The notes beneath the pieces were generated by a model. It did no database searches. It was given only the letters and a program-made list of their open reading frames with translations, and was not told where the DNA came from. A DNA stretch of 64,000 nt from Variovorax sp. OK212 (GTDB lineage: Bacteria > Pseudomonadota > Gammaproteobacteria > Burkholderiales > Burkholderiaceae_C). The stretch spans positions 496,001 through 560,000 of the forward strand of contig NZ_FOLP01000004.1 in NCBI RefSeq assembly GCF_900112425.1, written 5' to 3'. Made by a program: the position numbers and the translations under genes. Positions 29,018 through 38,261 of this stretch are shown here, piece by piece (positions within the stretch are counted from its first letter, which is position 1; every line of letters begins with the position of its first letter).

Positions 29018-31234
29018 ATGAAAGACTCCAGGTCCACGATGACGCCACAGAACAAGGCCGCCGCCGGCCGCCGCGCCGGCGCCGCCAAGGCAGGCGACGG
29101 CGCCAATGCCAAGCAGCAGCAGCTCGAGGGCTTCACCGTCGAGCACCCCACGACCCTCACCACCAACCAGGGTCTGCAGATACCGGACAACCACAACTCG
29201 CTGAAGGCCGGCGTGCGCGGCCCCACGCTGCTCGAAGACTTCATCCTGCGCGAGAAGATCACGCACTTCGACCACGAGCGCATTCCCGAGCGCGCCGTGC
29301 ATGCGCGCGGCTCCGCGGCGCACGGCTACTTCCAGGTCTACAAGTCGATGTCGCAGTTCACCTGCGCCGACTTCCTGCAGGACCCCGACGCGAAGACGCC
29401 CGTGTTCGTGCGCTTCTCCACCGTGGCCGGCTCGCGCGGCTCGGCCGACACGGTGCGCGACGTGCGCGGCTTCGCCGTCAAGTTCTACACCCGCGAAGGC
29501 AACTACGACCTCGTGGGCAACAACATTCCGGTGTTCTTCATCCAGGACGCGATGAAGTTCCCCGACCTCATCCACGCCGTCAAGCCCGAGCCGCACCACG
29601 AGATGCCGCAGGCCGCGAGCGCGCACGACACCTTCTGGGACTTCGCCTCGCTGATGCCCGAGAGCACCCACATGCTGATGTGGGCCATGAGCGACCGCGC
29701 CATTCCGCGCAGCCTGCGCATGATGGAAGGCTTCGGTGTTCATACCTTCCGCTTCATCAACAGCCGCGGCGAGAGCCACTTCGTGAAGTTCCACTGGAAG
29801 CCCAAGCTCGGCATCCACGGCCTGGTGTGGGACGAGGCACAGAAGATCGCCGGGAAAGACGCCGACTTCCACCGCCGCGACCTCTGGGAAGCCATCGAGA
29901 ACGGCGACTTCCCCGAATGGGAGCTCGGCGTGCAGATGATCCCGGCCGACAAGGAACACTCGCTCGGCTTCGACCTGCTCGACCCCACCAAGCTCATTCC
30001 CGAAGAGATGGTGCCCGTGCAGAAGATCGGCCGGCTGGTGCTCAACCGCAACCCCGACAACTTCTTCGCCGAGACCGAGCAGGTGGCCTTCCACCCAGGC
30101 CACGTGGTGCCCGGCATCGACTTCAGCAACGACCCGCTGCTGCAGGGGCGCCTGTTCTCATACACCGACACGCAGATCTCGCGGCTGGGCGGCGCCAACT
30201 TCCATGAGCTGCCCATCAACAAGGCCGTGTGCCCCTTCCACAACATGCAGCGCGACGGCATGCACCGCCAGACCATTGCGCGCGGCCAGGTCGCCTACGA
30301 GCCCAACACGCTGGGCAGCGGCGCGGAGTTCCGCGTGGACGGCGGCAGCACCGGCTTCCAGTCGTTCCCCGAAGAGCTCGACCCGCCCAAGGTGCGCCGC
30401 CGCAGCCCGTCGTTCGACGACCACTTCACGCAGGCGCGGCTGTTCTTCAACAGCCAGAGCGCGGCCGAGAAGGAGCACATCATCGCGGCCTTCCGCTTCG
30501 AACTCTCCAAGCTCGAGGTGCCCGCCATCCGCCAGCGCATGGTCGACAACCTCGCGCATGTGGACGAGAAGCTCGCACGCCGCGTGGCCGAGCCGCTGGG
30601 CATCGGCGAGCCCGACGCCAAGGCCGCGGCGGGCCGCGCGGGCTTTCGCGAACACCGCATCCAGCTGCCCATCGACGAGTCGCCGGCACTGAGCATGGCC
30701 GACACCGGCGACGGCTCCATCCGCACCCGCAAGGTCGCGATCCTGGTGGCCGACGGCGTCGATTCGGCCTCGCTCAAGCCGATCCGCGACGCGCTCGAAC
30801 AGGCCGGCGCGCAGTGCAAGGTGGTCGGCCCGCGCCTGGGCACCGTCGCCAGCGCATCGAAGCGCCAGATCGACATCGACATGACCTTCGCCAACACGCC
30901 GTCGGTGATGTTCGACGCGGTGCTCGTACCGGCCGGCAGCGACAGCGCCGCGGCCATGGCGGCCATCGGCGATGCGGTGCATTTCGTGCTGGAGGCCTAC
31001 AAGCACTGCAAGGCCATCTGCACCGTGGGCGAGGGCGTGCAGCTGCTGTCCACGCTGGGCATCGCGGCGGACACGCAGCCGGCCGATGCGCCGGCCGGCG
31101 TGGTGGTGGCGGCGACGCCGGTCACCAACATGGGCGACGCGAGTGCGGCGGCGCAGGTGGCGAGCGACTTCATCGCGGCCATTGCGAAGCACCGGCATTG
31201 GGACCGGGCGAATGTGGATGCGGTGCCGGCTTGA
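29018..31234 (+). CDS. katE: large-subunit monofunctional catalase HPII
   Basis: 738 residues, the size of clade-2 catalases. An N-terminal Lys/Ala/Gly-rich extension (~1-45) precedes the haem core, with distal His95 in VHARGSAAHG, Asn168 in LVGNNIPVFF and the proximal haem ligand Tyr382 in LFSYTDTQ. A C-terminal DJ-1/PfpI-like flavodoxin domain begins near residue 570 (RKVAILVADGVDS), as in E. coli KatE. It decomposes hydrogen peroxide in the cytosol, typically in stationary phase. The ATG at 29018 has a poor ribosome-binding site; an in-frame ATG at 29039 would give 731 residues. It follows the small membrane peptide gene by 11 bp. Confidence 0.96.
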   Translation: MKDSRSTMTPQNKAAAGRRAGAAKAGDGANAKQQQLEGFTVEHPTTLTTNQGLQIPDNHNSLKAGVRGPTLLEDFILREKITHFDHERIPERAVHARGSAAHGYFQVYKSMSQFTCADFLQDPDAKTPVFVRFSTVAGSRGSADTVRDVRGFAVKFYTREGNYDLVGNNIPVFFIQDAMKFPDLIHAVKPEPHHEMPQAASAHDTFWDFASLMPESTHMLMWAMSDRAIPRSLRMMEGFGVHTFRFINSRGESHFVKFHWKPKLGIHGLVWDEAQKIAGKDADFHRRDLWEAIENGDFPEWELGVQMIPADKEHSLGFDLLDPTKLIPEEMVPVQKIGRLVLNRNPDNFFAETEQVAFHPGHVVPGIDFSNDPLLQGRLFSYTDTQISRLGGANFHELPINKAVCPFHNMQRDGMHRQTIARGQVAYEPNTLGSGAEFRVDGGSTGFQSFPEELDPPKVRRRSPSFDDHFTQARLFFNSQSAAEKEHIIAAFRFELSKLEVPAIRQRMVDNLAHVDEKLARRVAEPLGIGEPDAKAAAGRAGFREHRIQLPIDESPALSMADTGDGSIRTRKVAILVADGVDSASLKPIRDALEQAGAQCKVVGPRLGTVASASKRQIDIDMTFANTPSVMFDAVLVPAGSDSAAAMAAIGDAVHFVLEAYKHCKAICTVGEGVQLLSTLGIAADTQPADAPAGVVVAATPVTNMGDASAAAQVASDFIAAIAKHRHWDRANVDAVPA

Positions 31235-31240
31235 TGGAAC

Positions 31241-31276
31241 GGCAGCGTTTGGAGCGCTTGGCGCTTCAGCGCTGCC
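31241..31276. terminator. nested hairpin after katE
   Basis: Starts 6 bp after the katE stop. Outer arms GGCAGCG (31241-31247) and CGCTGCC (31270-31276) enclose a perfect inner stem AGCGC-TTG-GCGCT (31253-31265). It sits between two convergent genes and is a plausible two-way terminator, with a TTTT run at 31283-31286 on the plus strand. Confidence 0.5.
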
Positions 31277-31317
31277 AACAGGCTTTTGGCCGTCACGCTG
31301 CCTGATCGGCTCGAACG

Positions 31318-31938
31318 TCAGTACGTACGGCTGATCGTGATCGTGCTGAGTCGATTGGCCGTGCAGGGGTCCTGGTCGGGACCGTTCAGGTAGGTGAGGA
31401 CGACCTCTACATTGAAGCCGGTCCTTGGCTGCTTGAGCGGCGAATAGACAAACACGCCGCCGTTGAAAGCGGCGAGCCCTTCCAGAGGCGCCATTTCCCA
31501 TCGCAGGTTGCCGCCGTCTGCCGTCCATCCAGGCACGACCTTGAGCTGGAGCTGTTGTTCCAGGCGCTCGCGCGAAACGGTCATTTCGGGGCGTAAGTCG
31601 ATCTGGAACAGCATGGGTTCGAAACTCTTCGTGCCATCGCGCTTGGGAACGGCGTTCACGTAGATGCTGGTCCATTCGTTCAGAAACCTTGCATCGAATG
31701 CATGGCTGACACTGTTGCTTGGTTGCTGCCCGACATCCAGCCGGCGCACCGGCAGGAGTTGCTCGAGACTGTCGAACGCCGCATCGCCTCGAATCACCGT
31801 CATCGCTGCCGCGACGAATTGAACGGTTCGTGCATGCTGCGCGTCGGTGTAGTGAAAGTTGTCGTAGACCGCCTGGAGGGCGCTGGCCCGCACTTCATAC
31901 GCTTCGTTCGAAGCCTTCCTTTCAGTCCCGGTTTGCAT
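31318..31938 (-). CDS. candidate immunity protein for the VgrG-linked metallopeptidase
   Basis: 206 residues; no family recognised. Acidic/neutral with an N-terminal helical part (ASALQAVYDNFHYTDAQHARTVQFVAAAM) and a beta-rich C-terminal half (PEMTVSRERLEQQLQLKVVPGW, FNVEVVLTYLNG). The ATG at 31938 follows GAGGAG by 9 bp and overlaps the end of the vgrG gene by 17 bp, the tight arrangement usual for effector-immunity pairs. From this start there is no signal peptide. The same frame is open for another ~110 codons upstream, and a possible start at 32139 would add a hydrophobic stretch ending A-I-S-C that resembles a lipobox; the ribosome-binding site favours 31938. The immunity role is inferred from position only. 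Confidence 0.55.
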   Translation of the reverse strand: MQTGTERKASNEAYEVRASALQAVYDNFHYTDAQHARTVQFVAAAMTVIRGDAAFDSLEQLLPVRRLDVGQQPSNSVSHAFDARFLNEWTSIYVNAVPKRDGTKSFEPMLFQIDLRPEMTVSRERLEQQLQLKVVPGWTADGGNLRWEMAPLEGLAAFNGGVFVYSPLKQPRTGFNVEVVLTYLNGPDQDPCTANRLSTITISRTY

Positions 31939-34900
31939 TGCCGGTTTCTCCTCGAGCTGCGCTGTTGCGGAACTTGACGCCGTATTCGAGCGCGGCTGTG
32001 CAGAACCCGGGGGCGGGCAAGAAATTGCCAGAATCACCACGCCAAAGGCGCTTGACCACCTCGTCGCACACGAAGCTGTCTTCTTCCCAAGGTGGCATGC
32101 GATAGCCCGCGCTGCCCGCGTCCCCCTTGGCCATCGCATCCACATCGATGGACAAGCCACCCAGGCCCACGTTCTGAAGGAGGTCATACGCGGCCTTTCG
32201 TGCCAAAGGAATTTCAGTCGGGAGAACGTCAGCGAGATAGGCCGGTTTGTCGAGGTTGCGCTTGTTCGCAGCATCGGCGCGGCTCAATTGCCAGTAGTAC
32301 ATGCCCACAACCATGCGCTTCAATCCTGCGCGGGCACTCGGTTCGTCCGGAACTGGCGTCACTGCTGCCAGCTGAAAAATCCGTGCCGGAACGACGGCTT
32401 TCCAGAAGCGCCGGATGTTGGGTAGATCGTCGTAGTCAGCCGGAAATTGCTGCATCGTTGCCAACACCCAGAAGAACTGCTGTGCATGCCTGGCCTCGTG
32501 ATACAGCGTGCTGGCGAACGCGCAGAGCGGGTCTTGAAGTTCGATGTCGCTTCTGCGCGCAGCGTTGATGATCGACATGACTCCGGCCTTGGTGGCAATC
32601 AGCAGCCAGTCGTTTGCGCGCATGAGCCCTTTCAGATCCTTGTCCTCAGGGTTGATGCCAAGCTGCCTGGCACCTGCATCGGTCGGGACGAGGATTGTCG
32701 GAACACCTTCCGAAGGAAGTGCGAATGCCGTTCTTGCGAGCGCGCCTTCGATGCTGGTCTTCAGATCCGCAAGCAGGCGTTTCGAATCGGTGTCGTCCAG
32801 TGGCCAAGTCGCTTTCGCCCATTCGGGTGCCGTCAAGGCCTTTTTGATGCCCTTCACATACTCGCTGGCCACCGGGTAGTCCCACCGCGTCGCGTCACCC
32901 GATCCTGGCTCGCTCTTTCGCATTCCCCAGTTGTTCGGATCGCAACTGGTATGGGTCGGCGCCTTGTCGCTGCTGGTGGCTTTGTCGGCGTTGACTGCGA
33001 ATCTTCTGTTGCCGACAGGCTGCGCGCGCTTTTGCGCTGTGACGTCCAGGCCCTGATATGTCTGTTCGGCCGGCGTCCGCACGAATGGCGTATAGCTGGC
33101 CAGCAAACCATCCTCCGCATTGCGCAGCACCTCCACGGACGCGATCTGGTGAACCGTGCTTTGCACGACCTGGGTTTCGCCTTGATCGTTGGTCTTGCCT
33201 TCGATGGTCCGCCCGCCCTGGAACGAGATTCGGTATTTCTGCTGTGGAAGCCGCAGGCCGCTGGCATGTTCGACCAGCACGAAATGTTCTTCGAGCAAGC
33301 TCTGCCTGTCGGTCATGACGGTTTCGGAGAGCACGGGGTTCAGCGCGTCGAGGCTCATCGGCCCGACCTGCGCATGCAGCGCGGCATGCTCCTGCCACGT
33401 GCCCGCGGTGCCGTGCGTGATGCCCTGCGCACTCCACTCCGTGTAGCTGCCCCCGCCGATGATCACGACCTTCTTCTTCGCGGTGATGTGCAGCTGCCCC
33501 TCGATGCTCTTCATCACGAGGTCCTTGTGCGCGATCAGGACCAGCTCGTCCTTGTGCGCCTGGAGCTCGATGGGGTCCTCGCTCGCGGTGAGCTGGATGC
33601 CCTTCTTGTGCGTGAAGGCCCGGATGCCGTCGGCGGCGCTTGCGAGCCAGCGCCTGGCTGCGCTGAGAGAGGTGTGGCCCTGGCTCGTGAAGGCCGCGTG
33701 CTTGCCGGCGTGGAAGTGGATGCTGGCGGGCGTGGAGGCCTCGATGCCCGCCGGGCTTGCGAGCACCACGTGGGGCTCGTCCAGCTCGGGGAATGGAGCG
33801 CCCTTGCCCTGAATGCCCTGGATCGATTCGTTCTGCGCCGCAAGGGCCTGCTGCACCTCGTCCTGGTCCGCCCCCTTGTCCTGCGCCTTGTGCACCTGCG
33901 CCGCCTCGGCCAGCGCGTCATGCTGGTCCTGCGCCGCCTTCAGCCGGGCGACGGTCTCCCCCATGTCCTTGGCGTGATTCGCCGCGTTGTCCCGCGCTTG
34001 GGAACTGATGAGCAGGCCGTCGCGGGCCCTCACGACGCCGTGGCCGTCCGTGCGCAGTTCGAAGCCTTCACCCCTGGGGTCCTTGCGCCCCGCGTTGTCC
34101 TCGATCCGCGTGATCGACCCGAGGCTGAGCTGGCTGTGGCGGTGATCGCTCCGCAGCTGTGCCTGGATCCTGCCCTCCGTGTCGTCCAGGATCAGGTGGT
34201 TGCTGCGCCCCATCGCGGCGTTGCCGCCTTCGCTCGTCAACTCCCGGGACCGGAAGCCGCTGAGCGCGGATTCGTCCGGCAACGCCCACGACGGCCGGTT
34301 GTTCTGGTTGTGGACCCGCCCCGAGCACAGCGGCAGGTCCGGATCGCCGCCGATGAAGCTGACGATGACCTCCTGCCCGATGCGCGGCAAGTGCATGCCG
34401 CCCAACTGGTTGCCCGCCCACGGCGAACTCACCCTCAGCCAGCAGGTGCTGTGCTGGTTGTTCCGGCCCCGCCGGTCCCAGGGGAACTGCACCTTGATGC
34501 GCCCGTATGCGTCGGTCCAGAGGTTCTGGCCTTCGGGGCCGACGACCAGCGCGATCTGCGGACCTTCGCAGACAGGCTTGGGCTGGGTCAGTGCAGGGCG
34601 CAGCGGCTCGGTGGTCGGGTGCGCGGTGAAGTCGACCTCGACCCGCCATTGCTGCTTTCTGTCGGAGGCCTCCTTCGTCTGGCTGTTCTCGCCGATGTCT
34701 TCGATGAGGAAGCGGGTGTCGAGGACGAGGTACGCGGTGTTGGCTTTCTCGCGCGGGTGCCTGGCCAGCCTGAAGGTGCAGCCGGGCACCATGGCGCGCA
34801 GGTTGCCGCTGGCTTGCGCCCGGTTGCCGTGGGTGCGCAGGGCCTGCATGCGGAGCAGGGTGAGGTGGCGGCTTTCCTCTTGCGGGTTGTTGGCGCCACC

Positions 34901-35785
34901 GCCACCGCCGCCAGCGCCACCGCCACCGCTGCCTGCCTGGGGCTGGGCGCAGTGGCTGCCGCCAACCTGCGAGTGCCATTGGTAGACCTCGCCATCGGCC
35001 TGGCCCGTGGGGCGGGGATCTTTGCGACCCGCGCTCAGGTCCGCCCGGGGCCGGGAGTAGTCGTAGTCGCTGGTGGCGTAGCGGCCACTGGTCAGGCGGC
35101 TCGCGGGCACGAAGCTGTGGATGTACTCGGCATCGAGCTTCCAGCCCGGCGCGTGGTACTCGACCTCCCGGTAAGCCGCACTGTCTGCCTGACCATACGC
35201 CGCCATCGCGTCGCAAAGCACCAGCCGGTGCTTCCCCTGCGAATGTTCGAAGTGGTAGCTGATGCCCCACTCCTGGCACAGTCGGCTGAAGAAGGCGAAG
35301 TCGCTCTCGTTGAACTGGGTCTGGTAGTCGCGCGTCGGGTAGGTCTCGAACAGGCGCTTGTCGACCGGGAACGCATAGCCGGCGAGCAGTTCGTCGAGGA
35401 TCTCGACGACGGTCTGGTCCTGGAAGATACGGCAGTCGGTGCGCAGCGTGGCCAGGTGCAGCCAGGGCCGCAACGTGAGCTTGTACTGGACGTGTCGGCC
35501 TTCCTCGCCCCACATGGCCGCGTCGGTGATCAAGGTGTTGATCTGGCGAGGCGCAGAGCCTTCGAGTTCGATCTCGCAGCTCAGCTCGCGGCCGATGAAT
35601 GCATCGAGGTCGAAGTCCGCTGCGCCCGAGGCCCCGAGGTTCAAGCCATCGGGCGTCTTGAGCAGCAGTTCATACGCAAAGAGGCTGTTGAGCCCCTCGT
35701 GCCCCGACAGCCGCACAGGCTCCAACGCCGGGCAACCGAGGACAAAGGGAATCGCAGGAGACTGGACCGAGAGCGTGCGCGACAT
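31922..35785 (-). CDS. vgrG: VgrG spike with C-terminal HExxH metallopeptidase-like effector domain
   Basis: 1287 residues. The N-terminal gp27/gp5-like body (1 to ~600) contains FNESDFAFFSRLCQEWGISY, the trimerisation/OB region with LVVGPEGQNLWTDAYGRIKVQFPWD and SSPWAGNQLGG. It has a Gly-rich insert near residues 285-300. A DUF2345 beta-helix (~650-810) follows, then a transthyretin-like beta module (~820-905). The last ~350 residues are unique. They carry YHEARHAQQ (His1096, Glu1097, His1100), a zinc-binding HExxH, and downstream LPTEIPLA with Glu1191 as a possible third ligand. VgrG sits at the tip of the type VI needle, so the tail would be delivered into target cells. The first ~830 residues are closely similar to the VgrG at 54828-57326. 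The ATG at 35785 begins MSRTL as in that copy. Protease activity is predicted, not shown. Confidence 0.88.
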   Translation of the reverse strand: MSRTLSVQSPAIPFVLGCPALEPVRLSGHEGLNSLFAYELLLKTPDGLNLGASGAADFDLDAFIGRELSCEIELEGSAPRQINTLITDAAMWGEEGRHVQYKLTLRPWLHLATLRTDCRIFQDQTVVEILDELLAGYAFPVDKRLFETYPTRDYQTQFNESDFAFFSRLCQEWGISYHFEHSQGKHRLVLCDAMAAYGQADSAAYREVEYHAPGWKLDAEYIHSFVPASRLTSGRYATSDYDYSRPRADLSAGRKDPRPTGQADGEVYQWHSQVGGSHCAQPQAGSGGGGAGGGGGGANNPQEESRHLTLLRMQALRTHGNRAQASGNLRAMVPGCTFRLARHPREKANTAYLVLDTRFLIEDIGENSQTKEASDRKQQWRVEVDFTAHPTTEPLRPALTQPKPVCEGPQIALVVGPEGQNLWTDAYGRIKVQFPWDRRGRNNQHSTCWLRVSSPWAGNQLGGMHLPRIGQEVIVSFIGGDPDLPLCSGRVHNQNNRPSWALPDESALSGFRSRELTSEGGNAAMGRSNHLILDDTEGRIQAQLRSDHRHSQLSLGSITRIEDNAGRKDPRGEGFELRTDGHGVVRARDGLLISSQARDNAANHAKDMGETVARLKAAQDQHDALAEAAQVHKAQDKGADQDEVQQALAAQNESIQGIQGKGAPFPELDEPHVVLASPAGIEASTPASIHFHAGKHAAFTSQGHTSLSAARRWLASAADGIRAFTHKKGIQLTASEDPIELQAHKDELVLIAHKDLVMKSIEGQLHITAKKKVVIIGGGSYTEWSAQGITHGTAGTWQEHAALHAQVGPMSLDALNPVLSETVMTDRQSLLEEHFVLVEHASGLRLPQQKYRISFQGGRTIEGKTNDQGETQVVQSTVHQIASVEVLRNAEDGLLASYTPFVRTPAEQTYQGLDVTAQKRAQPVGNRRFAVNADKATSSDKAPTHTSCDPNNWGMRKSEPGSGDATRWDYPVASEYVKGIKKALTAPEWAKATWPLDDTDSKRLLADLKTSIEGALARTAFALPSEGVPTILVPTDAGARQLGINPEDKDLKGLMRANDWLLIATKAGVMSIINAARRSDIELQDPLCAFASTLYHEARHAQQFFWVLATMQQFPADYDDLPNIRRFWKAVVPARIFQLAAVTPVPDEPSARAGLKRMVVGMYYWQLSRADAANKRNLDKPAYLADVLPTEIPLARKAAYDLLQNVGLGGLSIDVDAMAKGDAGSAGYRMPPWEEDSFVCDEVVKRLWRGDSGNFLPAPGFCTAALEYGVKFRNSAARGETGNANRD

Positions 35786-35862
35786 CGACGACTTCCTTGA
35801 CAGGAGAGGAGGTCGCGGCAGTTTGCGAGGAGCGTCCCGCACGCACTGCAAACAATCGTCAC
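35786..35862 (-). promoter_or_regulatory. conserved vgrG leader with GTTTGC-N21-GCAAAC dyad, copy 1
   Basis: Read on the minus strand, this 77-bp stretch matches the leader at 54752-54827 in long blocks: GTGACGATTGTTTGCAGTGCG, then CGCAAACTGCCGCGAC and GGAAGTCGTCG directly before the ATG. The dyad arms are at 35848-35853 and 35821-35826, separated by exactly 21 bp, as in the other copy. Likely a shared regulator site or RNA hairpin, plus the ribosome-binding region. Confidence 0.6.
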
Positions 35863-36076
35863 TCGTGCAGCCCCCGAGGGCAGATCCGCGACGTATTCGG
35901 CGCGCTGTCTCATGTGTCACGTGCACCCCGTAGTCCATTCGCGCTAGACCGTATTGCGAATAGGCGCGCTCCAGCCCCGCTCCTAGACTTTCCCCACGAG
36001 GCCTGAACGGCGCGCACTTCTGCAGCGCCGACGGCCCGCTTCCGGCGGGCTGCCATGGGCCGCATGCGGGGGTCCA

Positions 36077-38260
36077 ATGGCTTGGTTTTCAAGATGGGGA
36101 TGGGAGCGCCCTGCACGTCGCCGTGCGGCTGCGGCAGGCGCGCTCGGCCTGGCAGGCATTCTTCTGCTGGGCTTCGGTCCTTCGGCATCGGCGCAGCAGC
36201 AACAGCAGTCACGGCCCCGCCAGGCGCCGGCACAGGCGGAGTCGAACGCCGAGGCCGCGGCCAGCAAGATGGAGCAGGCCCGGCTCGACGACACCGACAC
36301 GCTGCTGGCGCTGACCAGCGAAGGCGCCGTGCTCTACGGGCAGGACGCGGTGAAGCTGTCGGGCTACCAGTACTGCAGCCAGGCCGTCGCATTGGCCGAG
36401 GCCGGCGAGTTTCGCCAGAGCGTGCGCGCCGCGAGCAAGGCGCTGCACCTGGCCAACGCCACCAACGACCCGAACCTGATGGCCATGGCCAACCGCGACC
36501 TGGCCATCGTCTACAGCTACTCGGGCCAGCTCGAGAAGGCCGAGGAGTTCGCCCGCGAAGCATTGCGCCACCAGGCGCGCGACCCCAAGCTGGTGGTCGG
36601 CCCGGTGCAGAAGGTGATCGGCGACGTGCGCACGCGCCGCGGCGACTTTGCCGGCGCGGTGCTCAGCTACGACGAGGCGCTGGCCAACAGCTCGCCGCGC
36701 TATTCGCCGCTGGTGCAGGCCTCGCTGGTGAACGCGCTGATCGAATCGGGCAACCCCGTGCGTGCCCGCGAGGTGCTCGGCACCATGGCGCCGCCGAAGG
36801 ACGCGCCGCTCACCGCGCAGCTCGACCGCACGCGCGCACGCCTGCTGCTGGCCGAGAACAAGCCGGGCGAGGCGCGCGACATGTACCGCGCGCTCACCGC
36901 GCGCCAGGTCGGCGTCGACACCGAGTACTACCGCCTCTGGGCCTGGGACGGCGTGGCGCGCAGCGAACTGGCGCTGGGCCAGAAGCAGGCTGCGGCCGAA
37001 GCCGTGGGCCGCGCGCTGGGCGACGTCGACAAGGTGCGCGCCAAGTTCCGCAGCGAGGAATTCAAGATGGGCCTGTTCTCGGACCTGCAGACGGTGTTCG
37101 AGCGCGGCGTGGCCATCTACAGCGACGCGGGCGACGCGCGCCAGGCCTTCGAGGTGAGCGAGCACAGCCGCTCGCGCGCGCTGCTCGACGCGGTGCGCGG
37201 CCGCGCGAAGATCAACGACCAGGCCGCCAACACCGTCGACCTTGCCACGCTGCAGCGCACGCTGGCGGCCGACGAGCGCGTGGTGCAGTTCCATTCGCTG
37301 CCCGACCGCCTCGTGGTGTGGGTCGTGGGCCCCGACAACATTTCCGAGAAGACGGTGGCGGTCAAGCGCGACGAGCTCAACGAGCTGGTCGAGACCTTCC
37401 GCAACTCGATCGTGCGCGGGCGCCGCACGGCCATCGCCAATGCCGACAAGCTCGGTGCCGCGCTGCTCGGCCCGCTCGGGCTCGCGCCGGGGCAGCGCCT
37501 GGTGATCGTGCCGCACGGGCCGCTGCACTACCTGCCGTTCCAGGCGCTGCGGCTGGACGGCCGCTACGTCATCGAGACGCACCCGGTGGCGGTGGCGCCG
37601 TCGATCAGCATCGCGGTGCAGCTGGCGCAGCGCACGCCGCGCGTGAACGCGTCGCTCGTCGCGTTCGGCAACCCGCGCATCGAGGACAAGTACGACCTGC
37701 CCGGCGCCGAGACCGAAGTGAAGCAGCTCGCGCAGCTGTTCCCGCGCAGCACGCTGTACATGGGCGCGGCCGCCACCAAGACGCAGTTCCGCGAAGTGGC
37801 CGCGCGCTCGCCGCTGATGCACGTGGCGGCGCATGCCGAGGCCGACGCGGTCGATCCGCTGTACTCGCGCATCCTGCTGGCCAACGAAGGCGGCAAGCAG
37901 AACTTCCTGGAGGCGCACGAGATCCTCGGGCTGCCGATGGACGGCACCGCGCTGGTGACGCTGTCGGCCTGCGAATCGGGGCTGGGGCGCATCGCGCAGG
38001 GCGACGAGGTGCTGGGCTTCACGCGCTCGTTCCTCTCGGCCGGCAGCTCGAGCCTGATCGCTTCGCTGTGGCCGGTGTCGGACGACGCCACCGCCGTGCT
38101 CATGGGCACGCTGTACGGCGAGCTGGCCAAGGGCCGCGACATCCAGAAGGCCATGCAGGCGGGGCAACTCGCGGTGTTGAAGGATCCCAAGATGTCCCAT
38201 CCCTTCTTCTGGGCGCCGTTCAACCTGATCGGCAACTGGCGCCTGACGGTGGGGGGCTGA
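36077..38260 (+). CDS. exported TPR-CHAT caspase-like protease
   Basis: 727 residues. A signal peptide is likely: basic [10 protein letters not shown], hydrophobic GALGLAGILLLGF and A-S-A at residue ~39, followed by a Gln-rich start. Residues ~90-370 are tetratricopeptide-type helical repeats. The CHAT domain is ~440-725, with MHVAAH (His586) and LSACES (Cys632), the catalytic His-Cys dyad of the caspase/separase clan. The stop lies 1 bp before the start of the TpsB gene, and TpsA follows, so the three form an operon. In the periplasm it could process the TpsA exoprotein or its partner; this is inference. Complete catalytic residues suggest an active protease. Confidence 0.88.
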   Translation: MAWFSRWGWERPARRRAAAAGALGLAGILLLGFGPSASAQQQQQSRPRQAPAQAESNAEAAASKMEQARLDDTDTLLALTSEGAVLYGQDAVKLSGYQYCSQAVALAEAGEFRQSVRAASKALHLANATNDPNLMAMANRDLAIVYSYSGQLEKAEEFAREALRHQARDPKLVVGPVQKVIGDVRTRRGDFAGAVLSYDEALANSSPRYSPLVQASLVNALIESGNPVRAREVLGTMAPPKDAPLTAQLDRTRARLLLAENKPGEARDMYRALTARQVGVDTEYYRLWAWDGVARSELALGQKQAAAEAVGRALGDVDKVRAKFRSEEFKMGLFSDLQTVFERGVAIYSDAGDARQAFEVSEHSRSRALLDAVRGRAKINDQAANTVDLATLQRTLAADERVVQFHSLPDRLVVWVVGPDNISEKTVAVKRDELNELVETFRNSIVRGRRTAIANADKLGAALLGPLGLAPGQRLVIVPHGPLHYLPFQALRLDGRYVIETHPVAVAPSISIAVQLAQRTPRVNASLVAFGNPRIEDKYDLPGAETEVKQLAQLFPRSTLYMGAAATKTQFREVAARSPLMHVAAHAEADAVDPLYSRILLANEGGKQNFLEAHEILGLPMDGTALVTLSACESGLGRIAQGDEVLGFTRSFLSAGSSSLIASLWPVSDDATAVLMGTLYGELAKGRDIQKAMQAGQLAVLKDPKMSHPFFWAPFNLIGNWRLTVGG

Positions 38261-38261
38261 G

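Noticed and set aside
32139..32274. A longer form of the candidate immunity gene starting upstream of 31938.
   Set aside because: The internal ATG has a much better ribosome-binding site; the extension is inside vgrG coding sequence. Kept only as an alternative in the findings.
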